A DNA stretch of 64,000 bases from Mycobacterium sp. IS-1590 (GCF_001500025.1 NZ_LQIW01000004.1:62001-126000); one strand, 5' to 3'. Positions 37,252-47,670 are shown, counted from the first letter of the stretch. Numbers and translations: made by a program. Notes: generated by a model not told the origin, from the letters alone.

Positions 37252-38517
37252 GTGCGTTCGGTCGAGGAACAGCAGGCACGAGTCGCGGCCGCGGCGGTGG
37301 CGCCGCGGCCGGTACGGGTGGCGATAGCCGAGGCGCAGGGGTTGATGTGCGCCGAAGAGGTGGTCACCGAGCGTCCGCTGCCCGGATTCGATCAGGCCGC
37401 GATCGACGGGTACGCGGTCCGCAGCGTCGACGTGCTCAGCGTCGGCGAGGCCGGCGACGCGGGAGACGGGGAGGAGACCTCCGACGGCGAAGTGAGCCTG
37501 CCGGTGATGGGGCTGATCGAGGCCGGAGCGCGCACCCCCAGCAGACTGCAGCCGCGCCAAGCCGCGCGCGTCCAGACCGGGGCCCCGATGCCGACGCTCG
37601 CCGACGCCGTGCTGCCGCTGCGCTGGACCGACGGCGGCGATGCGCGGGTGAGGGTGCTGCGTGGCGTGCGGTCTGGTGCCTACGTCCGGCGAACGGGCGA
37701 CGACGTCCAACCCGGCGACGTCGCGGTGCGGTCAGGCACGATCATCGGGCCGGCGCAGGTCGGCCTGCTGGCCGCGGTCGGCAGGGAGCGTGTCCTCGTG
37801 CATCCGCGGCCGCGGTTGTCGGTGATGTGCGTGGGCGGCGAACTCGTGGACATCTCCCGCACGCCGGGCAACGGGCAGGTCTACGACGTGAACTCCTACG
37901 CGCTGGCCGCCGCAGGACGTGACGCGGGCGCCGAGGTCAACAGGGTCGGCATCGTCGACACCGACCCCAAGCGGCTGCGCGAAGTCGTCGAGGGTCAGCT
38001 CAACCGCGCCGAGGTGGTCGTCATCGCCGGGGCGGTCGGCGGAGCGGCCGCCGAGGGGGTCCGGGCCGTGCTCGCCGAATTCGGGGAGATGGAGGTGACC
38101 CGCATCGCCATGCACCCCGGCTCGGTGCAGGGGTTCGGCCAGCTGGGCCGCGACGGCGTTCCGGTGTTCCTCCTGCCCGCCAACCCGGTCAGCGCGCTGG
38201 TGGTGTTCGAGGTCATGGTGCGCCCGCTGATCCGGCTGTCGCTGGGCAAGCGGCATGCGCACCGGCGCATCGTGGCGGCCCGCACGTTGTCGCCGATCGA
38301 GTCGGTCGCGGGCAGGACGGGATATCTACGCGGTCAGCTCATGCGCGATCAGGACACCGGTGAATATCTCGTCCAGGCGCTCGGCGGCGCGCCAGGGGCA
38401 TCGCACTTGCTGGCCACGCTGGCCGAGGCGAACTGTCTCGTCATCGTGCCCACCGAAGCCGAATCGGTTCGTACCGGCGAGATCGTCGACGTCGCATTCC
38501 TGGCACAACGCGGTTGA
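37252..38517 (+). CDS. glp: MoeA-like gephyrin homologue Glp (MoeA1)
   Basis: 421-residue MoeA-fold protein: PLPGFDQAAIDGYAVRS, TGAPMPTLADAVLPL, GQVYDVNSYALAA, HPGSVQGFGQLG and PANPVSALVVFEVM. MoeA inserts molybdate into the pterin cofactor. In Corynebacteriales the copy linked to rimJ and a small membrane receptor (Glp/GlpR) has been described as an early-divisome component; the genomic context here (rimJ, then the GlpR-like protein) fits that paralogue. GTG start at 37252 behind AGGGG. Confidence 0.87.
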   Translation: MRSVEEQQARVAAAAVAPRPVRVAIAEAQGLMCAEEVVTERPLPGFDQAAIDGYAVRSVDVLSVGEAGDAGDGEETSDGEVSLPVMGLIEAGARTPSRLQPRQAARVQTGAPMPTLADAVLPLRWTDGGDARVRVLRGVRSGAYVRRTGDDVQPGDVAVRSGTIIGPAQVGLLAAVGRERVLVHPRPRLSVMCVGGELVDISRTPGNGQVYDVNSYALAAAGRDAGAEVNRVGIVDTDPKRLREVVEGQLNRAEVVVIAGAVGGAAAEGVRAVLAEFGEMEVTRIAMHPGSVQGFGQLGRDGVPVFLLPANPVSALVVFEVMVRPLIRLSLGKRHAHRRIVAARTLSPIESVAGRTGYLRGQLMRDQDTGEYLVQALGGAPGASHLLATLAEANCLVIVPTEAESVRTGEIVDVAFLAQRG

Positions 38518-38534
38518 TCCGCGCGGGTGTCGAC

Positions 38535-39188
38535 GTGAACCTGTGGCGGTCGAGCTCGATACATCCGGGTTGGCCGATGTCGGCAGGTCCGCTGCGTGTG
38601 CCCGCCGGCGTGGTGCGGTTGCGTCCGGTCCGGCTGCGAGACGGTGCGCAGTGGAGCCGGCTGCGCCTGGCCGACCGCGCGCATCTGGAGCCGTGGGAGC
38701 CGGCCGCCGGTGTGGACTGGGAGACGCGACACGCGATCACGTCGTGGCCCTCGGTGTGTTCGGGGCTGCGGTCGGAGGCGCGCAAGGGCCGGATGGTGCC
38801 CTTCGTGATCGAGCTGGACGACCAGTTCTGCGGTCAGCTCACGATCGGCAACGTCACGCACGGGGCGCTGCGCTCGGCGTGGATCGGGTACTGGGTGGCC
38901 AAGGCGGTGAACGGCGGCGGGGTCGCGACCGCGGCCTTGGCGTTGGGGGTGGACCATTGTTTCGGTCCGGTCGGACTGCACCGGGTCGAAGCGACCGTGC
39001 GCCCGGAAAATGCAGCTAGCCGTGCGGTTTTGGCGAAGGTCGGCTTCCGGGAGGAAGGACTGCTGCGCCGCTATCTCGACGTCGACGGCGCCTGGCGCGA
39101 TCACCTGCTGGTGGCCATCACGGTCGAAGAGGTCACCGGATCGGCGGCCGCCACACTGGTGCGGCAGGGACGCGCCGAGTGGACGTAG
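38535..39188 (+). CDS. rimJ: RimJ-like GNAT N-acetyltransferase
   Basis: 217-residue GNAT-family protein: LRPVRLRDGAQWSRLRLADR, VIELDDQFCGQLTIGNVTHG, GYWVAKAVNGGGVATAALAL (acetyl-CoA loop) and VRPENAASRAVLAKVGFREE. RimJ acetylates ribosomal-protein N-termini in enterics; the actinobacterial target is unknown. I chose the GTG at 38535 because the VNLWRSS...HPGWP stretch appears conserved; the ATG at 38577 and a TTG overlapping the glp stop are alternatives. Confidence 0.85.
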   Translation: MNLWRSSSIHPGWPMSAGPLRVPAGVVRLRPVRLRDGAQWSRLRLADRAHLEPWEPAAGVDWETRHAITSWPSVCSGLRSEARKGRMVPFVIELDDQFCGQLTIGNVTHGALRSAWIGYWVAKAVNGGGVATAALALGVDHCFGPVGLHRVEATVRPENAASRAVLAKVGFREEGLLRRYLDVDGAWRDHLLVAITVEEVTGSAAATLVRQGRAEWT

Positions 39189-39199
39189 CCGCGGGTGAT

Positions 39200-39264
39200 T
39201 TCGCGAGACGTACAACAGGGTCGCGAACCGCGGCGAAGCACCACCCTGGTGTACGTCTCGCGAA
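39200..39264. repeat. 65-base inverted-repeat element, copy C
   Basis: Left arm at 39200-39220 and right arm at 39244-39264, 21 bases each with one mismatch, around a loop of exactly 23 bases. The core arm reads CGCGAGACGTACAACAGGG. The element begins 11 bases after the rimJ stop. Two relatives with the same arm and loop lengths are at 53486 and 54430. The remainder of the 39265-39411 gap is the upstream region of glpR. Confidence 0.85.
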
Positions 39265-39411
39265 AGCCGAACGCCCTTGACTGTTACCAATGTGACATTT
39301 GTGACTGTTGGTGCTTGTCTTGTGCGAATTACAGGTGTGTAATTGCTTCGGCGCGCCGCCCACGGATGCGCAGGTCACAGACCTAGCCTTTAGGGGAAAG
39401 GAGCAGGCGAC

Positions 39412-40407
39412 ATGCCAAGCATCCCCCAATCTCTTCTGTGGATATCTCTCGTCGTTCTCTGGCTCTTCGTGCTCGTGCCGATGCTGATCAGCAAGCGCGA
39501 CACCGTGCGCCGAACCAGTGATGTCGCGCTGGCGACGCGCGTGCTCAACAGCGGCCGAAACACGCGGCTGCTGAAACGGCGCGGTCCGGCGGCCGGTCAT
39601 GCCAGCGATCCGGACTGGCGCCCGTCCGAAGAAGACCTCGACGAGGAAACCGAACCCGAACCCGAACCGGTGAGCCGAGCGGTCGTGCGCGCCGCCGCGG
39701 TCACCGTCGAGGAGAAGTCCGAACCCGACTACCTCGACGTCGATGTCATCGGCGAAGACTCCGGCGCCCTGCCTGTCGGGGCGTCGGACCGTCAGGAAGC
39801 CGAAAAAGAAGAGCTCACACTGCAATTCGACGAGCCGGCGGGCGAGACCGACGCGGTCGCCGAGGAGCAGGAAGCTGAGCCGGCGGACCTGGACGACGAG
39901 TACGAGACCGTCGACGATTCGTCCGGGCTGGAAGCGCCATCCGATGCTGATCTTCGGCTGGCCGACTCGTTGTCGGAGGCGCGCCGGCGCAGGCATGAGT
40001 CCAAGACCGCGGCCGCGGTGAGCGAGCGCAAGTACCGGTTCCGCAAGCGGATGCTGACGGCGCTCGGCGTGCTGTTGGTGGCCTCAGCCACCGCGGCGTT
40101 CACGCTGAGCCCGACGTTGTGGTGGCTGTGTGGGGCGGTCAGCGGTTTCACCGTGCTGTACCTGGGCTACTTGCGGCGGCAGACCCGGATCGAGGAGCGG
40201 CTGCGTCGCAGGCGTGCGCAACGCATCGCCCGCTCGCGGCTGGGCGTGGAGAACACCGATGACCGCGAGTTCGACGTGGTGCCGGCCCGCTTGCGGCGGC
40301 CGGGGTCGGTGGTGCTGGAGATCGACGACGAGGATCCGATCTTCGAGCATCTGGACTACGCGCCGTTCGCGCGGCACTTCGACCTGCCGCGGGCCGCGGG
40401 GCAGTAG
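39412..40407 (+). CDS. GlpR/SepX-like division-associated membrane protein (Rv0996-like)
   Basis: 331-residue protein with an N-terminal membrane segment (LLWISLVVLWLFVLVPMLI, residues ~7-25), a long acidic cytoplasmic linker rich in Glu/Asp (residues ~70-185), and a second double hydrophobic stretch (MLTALGVLLVASATAAFT and LWWLCGAVSGFTVLYLGYL, ~208-255), then a basic C-terminal part ending EHLDYAPFARHFDLP. This architecture matches the receptor of Glp in corynebacteria and SepX of Streptomyces. AAAGGAG before the ATG is a strong ribosome-binding site. Confidence 0.82.
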   Translation: MPSIPQSLLWISLVVLWLFVLVPMLISKRDTVRRTSDVALATRVLNSGRNTRLLKRRGPAAGHASDPDWRPSEEDLDEETEPEPEPVSRAVVRAAAVTVEEKSEPDYLDVDVIGEDSGALPVGASDRQEAEKEELTLQFDEPAGETDAVAEEQEAEPADLDDEYETVDDSSGLEAPSDADLRLADSLSEARRRRHESKTAAAVSERKYRFRKRMLTALGVLLVASATAAFTLSPTLWWLCGAVSGFTVLYLGYLRRQTRIEERLRRRRAQRIARSRLGVENTDDREFDVVPARLRRPGSVVLEIDDEDPIFEHLDYAPFARHFDLPRAAGQ

Positions 40408-40472
40408 CCCGTGCAGGACGGCCGTCGATTTTCGGCGGCCGTCCGATGACTGGTAGCCTGCTACCGGTATCA

Positions 40473-40545
40473 GGGGCTATGGCGCAGTTGGTAGCGCGAC
40501 TCGTTCGCATCGAGTAGGTCAGGGGTTCGATTCCCCTTAGCTCCA
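40473..40545 (+). tRNA. tRNA-Ala (anticodon CGC)
   Basis: A 73-base cloverleaf: acceptor GGGGCTA pairs with TAGCTCC and contains the G3-T70 wobble typical of alanine tRNAs; D stem GCGC/GCGC; anticodon stem ACTCG/CGAGT around loop TTCGCAT, giving CGC; T arm AGGGGTTCGATTCCCCT. CCA is not encoded (CAC follows). The stop codon of the convergent ctpD-like gene begins 10 bases downstream. Confidence 0.95.
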
Positions 40546-40555
40546 CAGAGTTCGA

Positions 40556-42499
40556 TCAGGTCAGAGCTGACGCTTTCCGCCAGGCGCGATTGCTCAGCAA
40601 TCGCAGCCCGTTCAGTGCGACGATGATCGTCGACCCCTCGTGGCCCGCCACGCCGAGCGGCAGCGGAAGATGGCCGAACACATCCCACAAGACGAGCGCC
40701 ACGATGAACGTCGCTGCGATGACGAGGTTGGCCAGCACGATGCGCCGGGCCCGACGTGCCAACGCCACGACAGCCGGGATCGCCGCGAGTTCGTCTCGGA
40801 CCGTGACGACATCAGCGGTCTCCAGGGTGAGGTCTGCGCCGTTGCGCCCCATGGCTATTGAGCTGTGCGCGGCCGCCATGGCCGGTGCATCGTTGATCCC
40901 GTCGCCGACGAACAGTACGCGCTCCTCGTCGGCCTGCAATCGCCGCACGATGGTGACCTTGTCGTCGGGTAGCAGGCCGGCGCGCACATCTGCGATGCCG
41001 ACCCTGGCGGCCAGACGCTCCGCTGCACGCGGTGAATCCCCGGTCAACAGCACGGGTGGCCTCGATGTGATCGCGGCGATGTCGCGCACAACTTCGTCGG
41101 CGCACCGCCGCACGGTGTCGTCCAGGCCGAGCACGCCGATGGCGCTGCCGTCGACGGCAACCATGACGGCGGTGGTTCCGCGGTTTTCGAGGTGATCCAC
41201 GACCGGCGGTGTGGCGGAAAGCGATCGCGCGCTACAGACTTCGATCGTCTGCCCCGCGACGCGGGCGTGTACGCCGCGGCCGGGTAGCGCCCGAAAGTCG
41301 GTGGCGTCCGGCAGTCTGAGGCCGCGGGTTCGGGCGGCTTCGACGATGGCGCGACCGAGAAGATGTTCGCTGAACTGCTCTGCGCCGGCTGCGATCCGCA
41401 GTACATCGTCCTCGGTGTAGCGATCGTCGATGGGAGTGACGCTGGTGAGTTGCGGTGTGCCCGTGGTCAATGTGCCGGTCTTGTCGATGGCGATCTGACT
41501 GACATCGGCAAGGTGCTCCAATGCCACGGTCGATTTGATGAGCACGCCGTTTCTTCCGGCGGTGGCGATGGCTGACAGAAGCGGCGGCATGGTCGCCAAC
41601 ACCACGGCACACGGGGACGCGACGATCATGAACGTCATCGCCCGGAGCAGCGTGGACCGCAGATCGGCGCCCAGTAGCAAGGGGATCGCGAACAGCGCGA
41701 GGGTCGCAACGACGACTCCGACCGAGTAGCGCTGTTCGATCTTCTCGATGAACAGCTGCGTCTTGGCCTTGGTGGCGGACGCTTCGGCGACAAGGGCAAC
41801 GATGCGAGCGACCACCGTGTCGGAGGGGTCCTTGGTGACGCGGATATGCAGCGCGCCCGTGCCGTTGAGGCTGCCCGCGAACACCTCGTCACCGACCGAC
41901 TTGCTCACCGGCAGCGGTTCACCGGTGACCGATGACTGGTCGACATCGGATGCACCGACGACAACGAGTCCGTCGGCGGAAAGACGTTCACCGGGGCGCA
42001 CGCTCACGGTGTCGCCGACCCGGAGATTCTCGGCGTTGACCGCTTCCTCGAAACCGTCGGAGTCGATGCGCACGGCGCGATCCGGTGCGAGATCGAGCAG
42101 ACCCTTCACCGAATCCTCTGTGCGTTTGGTGGCCGCATCCTCCAGCGCTCCCGAGGTGGAGAAGATGACGATCAGCAGGGCGCCGTCGAAGATCTGACCG
42201 ATGCTCGCCGCGCCTACGGCCGCGACCACCATGAGCAGATCGACATCGAGTGTGCGGGCGCGCAGTGCTTGTACGCCGGCCCACGCCGACGACCACCCGC
42301 CGGTGAGATAACAGGCCAAAAACGCCGCCCACGACAGCCCCGCTGGAGCCTCTGCCAACTGGGCCGCCAGGCCCACCATGAACAAGACGAGGGCGGCGGC
42401 AGCCCACCTCACCGAACTCACCGACCACACGCCCGCCAAGGTGAACTGCGTCGTGCGAGCGTCGGAGGTGAGCTCGTTGCGCACGACCGTGGTGGCCAT
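40556..42499 (-). CDS. CtpD-like P1B-type metal-transporting ATPase
   Basis: 647-residue P-type ATPase. Visible motifs: actuator SSVTGEPLPVSKSVGDEV, transmembrane SPC (VASPCAVVLATMPPLL), phosphorylation DKTGTLTTG, hinge GDGINDAPAMAAA, and the terminal HEGST helix characteristic of the P1B-4 group (Co, Ni, Zn or Fe export). No N-terminal metal-binding domain. Odd point: the N-domain HP dipeptide is replaced, reading SEHLLG instead of SEHPLG. The ATG at 42499 has GGAGGG 5 bases upstream. Divergent from an NmtR-like repressor, which points to Ni/Co-inducible efflux. Confidence 0.9.
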   Translation of the reverse strand: MATTVVRNELTSDARTTQFTLAGVWSVSSVRWAAAALVLFMVGLAAQLAEAPAGLSWAAFLACYLTGGWSSAWAGVQALRARTLDVDLLMVVAAVGAASIGQIFDGALLIVIFSTSGALEDAATKRTEDSVKGLLDLAPDRAVRIDSDGFEEAVNAENLRVGDTVSVRPGERLSADGLVVVGASDVDQSSVTGEPLPVSKSVGDEVFAGSLNGTGALHIRVTKDPSDTVVARIVALVAEASATKAKTQLFIEKIEQRYSVGVVVATLALFAIPLLLGADLRSTLLRAMTFMIVASPCAVVLATMPPLLSAIATAGRNGVLIKSTVALEHLADVSQIAIDKTGTLTTGTPQLTSVTPIDDRYTEDDVLRIAAGAEQFSEHLLGRAIVEAARTRGLRLPDATDFRALPGRGVHARVAGQTIEVCSARSLSATPPVVDHLENRGTTAVMVAVDGSAIGVLGLDDTVRRCADEVVRDIAAITSRPPVLLTGDSPRAAERLAARVGIADVRAGLLPDDKVTIVRRLQADEERVLFVGDGINDAPAMAAAHSSIAMGRNGADLTLETADVVTVRDELAAIPAVVALARRARRIVLANLVIAATFIVALVLWDVFGHLPLPLGVAGHEGSTIIVALNGLRLLSNRAWRKASALT

Positions 42500-42538
42500 C
42501 GATCCCTCCACTGGTAGGTGATTCATCGGCACATCTAA

Positions 42539-42558
42539 ACATGTAGAACTCTACATGT
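42539..42558. promoter_or_regulatory. ArsR/NmtR-type operator between ctpD-like and nmtR-like genes
   Basis: Perfect inverted repeat ACATGTAG-AACT-CTACATGT, 40 bases upstream of the ATPase start and 37 bases upstream of the regulator start. Its size and AT-rich symmetry fit the operators of metal-sensing ArsR-family repressors, and it is the only such palindrome in the divergent gap. Confidence 0.7.
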
Positions 42559-42595
42559 ATCGATCGCGTCGAAGACCCGTGCTTCAATTGAGGGC

Positions 42596-42949
42596 ATGGG
42601 CCACGGAGTCGGCGGCAGGGTGACACCGCCAGCCACGCTCGACGCAGCCTCGGCGGGCAAGATCGCCGAAACGTTGCAAGCCCTCGCTTCGCCGAACCGT
42701 CTGATGATCCTGACCCGGCTGCGTGAGTCCCCTTGTTCGGTCGGGGAGTTGTCCACCGCGGTCGGAATGGAGCAGCCGGCGGTATCCCACCAACTCCGGC
42801 TCCTACGCGCACTTGGGCTGGTCGCGGGTGACCGGCAGGGTCGCAGCGTCGTCTATCGGCTCTACGACAATCACGTCGCGCAGCTCCTCGACGAGGCGGT
42901 CTATCACATCGAGCATCTACGCCTCGGCGCGACCGACACCTCGGCCTGA
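42596..42949 (+). CDS. NmtR-like ArsR-family metal-sensing repressor
   Basis: 117-residue winged-helix repressor. The N-terminus MGHGVGGR and the C-terminal helix YDNHVAQLLDEAVYHIEH reproduce the Ni/Co sensor NmtR: Gly2/His3 and Asp91, His93, His104, His107 fall at the same positions. Recognition helix region: VGMEQPAVSHQLRLLRALGL. It likely represses the divergent ATPase through the palindrome at 42539 and releases it on Ni or Co binding. M. tuberculosis NmtR controls ctpJ rather than ctpD. Confidence 0.88.
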   Translation: MGHGVGGRVTPPATLDAASAGKIAETLQALASPNRLMILTRLRESPCSVGELSTAVGMEQPAVSHQLRLLRALGLVAGDRQGRSVVYRLYDNHVAQLLDEAVYHIEHLRLGATDTSA

Positions 42950-43137
42950 GGCCGAATTCGGTCGCGGTCGCCGCGCCCTGAATCGCCGTTTACTTTCCTG
43001 CCCGGCGGGGCACAGTTGGCGGCAGTGGGCGGCGATCGGTGAGGGTTGCATCGGCGTCGCCCGCGAGGCGGTCAGCGGGGTCAACCTCTTTGTTGAGCAG
43101 ACAGCTCTGCCTCGCTGCCCGTCGCCCGCGCGTTCGG

Positions 43138-43938
43138 TTACTTGCTCGCAGTCGTGGCCAGGCCGCCGTCGACGGGGATGATCGCGCCGGTGAGAAACGC
43201 ACCCGCCCGGCTGGCGAGAAACACCGCGATGCCGGCCATGTCGTCGTCGCGCCCGATTCGGCGCAGCGGCGCCGAAGCCGCGATCTGATCGCCGAACGCG
43301 TCGAGGGTCGCGGCCATCATCTTCGACGGGAACGCCCCTGGCGCAACGGCATTGACCGTGATGTGCTGGGGGCCCAATTCGCGGGCCAGCACGCGGGTGA
43401 GGTGATGAACGGCGGCCTTGCTGGCACTGTAGGAGTAGGTCGGCAGCTCGGGCACGCGGATGCCGTCGACGCTGCCCAGGTTGATCACGCGGGCGGGATC
43501 GTCCGCGGTTGCGGCGGCGCGAAGCGCGGGCAGCAGCGCCTGGACGAGCCAGAACGGCGACTTGACGTTGACATTGAGGATCTTGTCCCACGCGGAATCG
43601 GGGAAACTCTCCAGCGGCTCACCCCACGTGGCGCCCGCGTTGTTGACGAGGATGTGCAACGGCTCGCCACCGCCGGTCACCTCCTCGGCCAGCCGTACGC
43701 ACTCGTCGTGTCGTGAGAGATCGGCGGGAATGGCCCGTACATCGCCGAACCGGGACAGTTCGGCCTGCGCGCGTTCGCAGGCCTCGGCCTTTCGCGAGCT
43801 GATCACCACGCTGGCGCCGGCCTGCAGCAGCCCGCGACTCATCATCACTCCGATGCCGCTCGTGCCACCGGTGACGACGGCGCGCTTGCCGGTAAGGTCG
43901 AAAAGTTCTGTATGCGTGCTGAACTGACCGTCACTCAT
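43138..43938 (-). CDS. Short-chain dehydrogenase/reductase
   Basis: 266-residue classical SDR: cofactor loop VVTGGTSGIGVMMSRGL, NNAG motif (ILVNNAGATWG), catalytic Ser in INLGSVDG and YSYSASKAA (YxxxK), and PGAFPSKM. NADP(H)-type basic residue SSRKAEA after beta-2. Resembles FabG/RhlG-like reductases; the substrate is not identifiable. ATG at 43938 with GGAGG upstream; a TTG two codons earlier is possible. No similar gene adjoins; sodA is 54 bases upstream on the same strand. Confidence 0.85.
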   Translation of the reverse strand: MSDGQFSTHTELFDLTGKRAVVTGGTSGIGVMMSRGLLQAGASVVISSRKAEACERAQAELSRFGDVRAIPADLSRHDECVRLAEEVTGGGEPLHILVNNAGATWGEPLESFPDSAWDKILNVNVKSPFWLVQALLPALRAAATADDPARVINLGSVDGIRVPELPTYSYSASKAAVHHLTRVLARELGPQHITVNAVAPGAFPSKMMAATLDAFGDQIAASAPLRRIGRDDDMAGIAVFLASRAGAFLTGAIIPVDGGLATTASK

Positions 43939-43992
43939 CGACAAGGGCCTCCATCATCGCCGTGGCGGCGCGCGAGGCCGCCCCGCTAGAGA

Positions 43993-44613
43993 CTAGAAGA
44001 TCAGCCCGGCCGCCTTGCCGGTGGCCGCGGCGAACCGGTCCTGGACGTCCTCCCAATTCACCACGTTCCAGAACGCCTTGACGTAGTCGGCTTTCACGTT
44101 CTTGTACTGCAGGTAGTACGCGTGCTCCCACATATCGACCTGCAGTAGGGGGATGATGCCCAGCGGGACGTTGGCCTGCTGGTCGTAGAGCTGGAAGGTG
44201 AGCAACCGTTGTCCGAGGCTGTCGTAGCCGAGCACACCCCAGCCGGAGCCCTGCAGGCCGTTGGCGGCAGCGGTGAACTGTGCCTGGAACTTGTCGAACG
44301 ACCCGAACTGGTCGTCGATCGCGGCCGCCAGCTCTCCGGTCGGCTTGTCACCGCCGTTGGGTGAGAGGTTCTTCCACCAGATCGTGTGGTTGACGTGCCC
44401 ACCGAGGTGGAACGCGAGGTTCTTCTCGTTGAGGAAGATCGCGGCATGGTCACCGTTGGCGCGGGCCTCTTCGAGCTTGGCGATCGCGTCGTTGACGCCC
44501 TTCACATAGGCGGCGTGGTGCTTGCCGTGGTGAATCTCGTTGATCTGGCCCGAGATGTGCGGCTCCAGGGCGCCGTAATCGTAGTCGAGGTCAGGCAGTG
44601 AGTACTCGGCCAT
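43993..44613 (-). CDS. sodA: Superoxide dismutase [Mn/Fe]
   Basis: 206-residue cytosolic-type SOD without signal peptide: [19 protein letters not shown], metal ligands His28 (EIHHGKHH), His in [12 protein letters not shown], and the Asp/His pair in [19 protein letters not shown] before the ATG is a strong ribosome-binding site. In M. tuberculosis sodA lies far away (Rv3846), so the SDR-sodA segment is a rearranged or lineage-specific insertion between the tRNA-Ala gene and patA. Confidence 0.96.
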   Translation of the reverse strand: MAEYSLPDLDYDYGALEPHISGQINEIHHGKHHAAYVKGVNDAIAKLEEARANGDHAAIFLNEKNLAFHLGGHVNHTIWWKNLSPNGGDKPTGELAAAIDDQFGSFDKFQAQFTAAANGLQGSGWGVLGYDSLGQRLLTFQLYDQQANVPLGIIPLLQVDMWEHAYYLQYKNVKADYVKAFWNVVNWEDVQDRFAAATGKAAGLIF

Positions 44614-45959
<1,346 letters not shown>

Positions 45960-45960
<1 letters not shown>

Positions 45961-46778
45961 TGCGCGTTCCGCTGTCCAAAGACACCCGGCTGTGCATCTC
46001 GCTGGCGGGCCGGCCGAGCAACATCGGCACCCGGTTCCACAACTACCTCTACGACCTGCTCGGCCTCGACTTCATCTACAAGGCTTTCACCACAACGGAT
46101 ATCGCCGCGGCGATCGGCGGGGTGCGAGCCCTGGGCATCCGCGGGTGTTCGGTCTCGATGCCGTTCAAGCAGGACGTGCTGGCGCTGGTCGACGAGATCG
46201 AGCAGTCGGCCCGCTCCATTCGCGCCGTCAACACCATCGTCAACGATGACGGTCGGCTCACCGCATCGAACACCGATTACCTTGCGGTGCAGACTCTTAT
46301 CGCCGAGCACGGGTTACAGCCGGCGCAGTCCGTGTTCGTGTACGGCAGCGGTGGGATGGCCAGTGCGATCGCGGCCGCGTTCCGCGACCTCGGATTCGAC
46401 CGCGGCACGATTGCGGCCAGGAATGCCGAGACCGGACGTTCACTGGCCGACAGGATCGGCTATGACTACCTCGCCGAGGCCGGTGAGTGCACCGCGGACA
46501 TACTGGTCAACGTCACCCCGGTGGGGATGGCCGGTGGCCCCGAAGCCAACGCAATCGCCTTCGGCGAAGAGGCTATCGCCAACGCGCACACCGTCTTCGA
46601 TGTGGTCGCAATGCCGTCCGAGACGCCGCTCATCAAGGCGGCGCGCGAGGCGGGCGTCGGCGTGATCACCGGCGCTGAGGTGATCGCGCTGCAGGCCGCC
46701 GAGCAGTTCGAGCGTTATACCGGGGTTCGGCCGACGGACGAACAGGTCATGGCCGCGTCCGCGGTCTCGCGCGCCTGA
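45960..46778 (+). CDS. Shikimate 5-dehydrogenase-like protein
   Basis: 272-residue AroE-superfamily protein: substrate-binding half with ISLAGRPSNIGTRFHNYLY, SVSMPFKQDVLAL and AVNTIVNDDGRL, then the NAD(P) half with VYGSGGMASAIAAAFRDLG and NVTPVGMAGGPEAN. The canonical shikimate-site Ser pair is altered (SLAGRPSN instead of VIGxPIxHS), so the substrate may be a quinate/shikimate relative. It starts on the ATG that overlaps the patA stop (TGATG), so expression is coupled to the acetyltransferase. Confidence 0.8.
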
Positions 46779-46779
46779 G

Positions 46780-47484
46780 TCAGGGCGTGATCTTGGTCTG
46801 TTCGTCGATGACGGACGTCGCGTCCATCAGGGCCATCATCTGATCCTCGCGACCGTCGGCGTTGAGTTGCAGGACATACAGCCCGTCCTGCCCGGGGATG
46901 ACGACGGTCTTCTGTGCGATCGCCCGTAGCACACCGTCTTTGGTGTAGGTACCGCCGATCTGCACCGCTTCGAAATCGGAGAGCGTGGACGGTGAACCCT
47001 CCTGCGCGCCGTCATATCCGGGGAGGTTCTTGATCTCGCCGGGAGCGAATTCGAGGATCTTCGCGGGGTCGACGTTGCCGGTCAGCTTCGACACCAGCGC
47101 GATGATGGTCGGAGGGTCCTCGGCCATGGCGGGGTCATCGGAAACTATCGCGCCCCAAGCCCATTCGGGTGTGCGCGGCCCGGCATCGCTCCAGCCGGGT
47201 GGGAACGGCAGGTCGATGGTCGGTGAGCCGGGGTCGCCGCGCTTGACCGGGGTCTCCGTGATGTCGTTCTCGCGGATGTAGTCGACGATCGTGTAATTGG
47301 CGCCCTGCGCTTGAGGTGACGTGGTTGGTGCGGGCGAGGCGCTGGTTTCCGATGTGGTGGTTTGTTCTGAGGTCGTCGTATCGGACGTCGCCTCACCGTC
47401 GGTGTCCGAGCTGCAGCCGGCAAGGCCGAGCCCGAGTGCCACGGCCGCGACCGCGACGATGCCGGCCCTCATAGACGTGCCCAT
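46780..47484 (-). CDS. LpqN/LpqT-family lipoprotein
   Basis: 234-residue lipoprotein: signal with lipobox LAGC, a Thr/Ser-rich linker (TSDTTTSEQTTTSETSASP), then the LpqN/T core TIVDYIRENDITETPVKRGD, PTIDLPFPPGWSDAG and QKTVVIPGQDGLYVLQLNA. The ATG at 47484 has GGAGGAG directly upstream. Its stop abuts the convergent shikimate-dehydrogenase-like gene. Confidence 0.85.
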   Translation of the reverse strand: MGTSMRAGIVAVAAVALGLGLAGCSSDTDGEATSDTTTSEQTTTSETSASPAPTTSPQAQGANYTIVDYIRENDITETPVKRGDPGSPTIDLPFPPGWSDAGPRTPEWAWGAIVSDDPAMAEDPPTIIALVSKLTGNVDPAKILEFAPGEIKNLPGYDGAQEGSPSTLSDFEAVQIGGTYTKDGVLRAIAQKTVVIPGQDGLYVLQLNADGREDQMMALMDATSVIDEQTKITP

Positions 47485-47549
47485 TTGCTCCTCCATCGAT
47501 ATGGTTGCGCCGTAGCCTACGGTGCCCGTCGGTGTTTGCGGTCAAAAAC

Positions 47550-47571
47550 GCGCGTAACAGCGGTTACGCGC
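47550..47571. promoter_or_regulatory. 22-base perfect palindrome in the divergent gap of the lipoprotein and PE-PPE-domain genes
   Basis: GCGCGTAAC-AGCG-GTTACGCGC, nine-base arms. It lies 66 bases upstream of the lipoprotein start and 100 bases upstream of the hydrolase start, a position suited to a dyad operator controlling both. A GTTAC half-site repeats just downstream (TTGTTACCG, 47572-47580). No candidate regulator adjoins. Confidence 0.5.
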
Positions 47572-47670
47572 TTGTTACCGTTCGGAACAATATTTTGCTA
47601 CGGCGTCTCCGCGTGGTTAGCTGGAACGAGGTTTTTGCGTAGCAGCGGCGAGGGGTGAGAGGGAGAGGCG

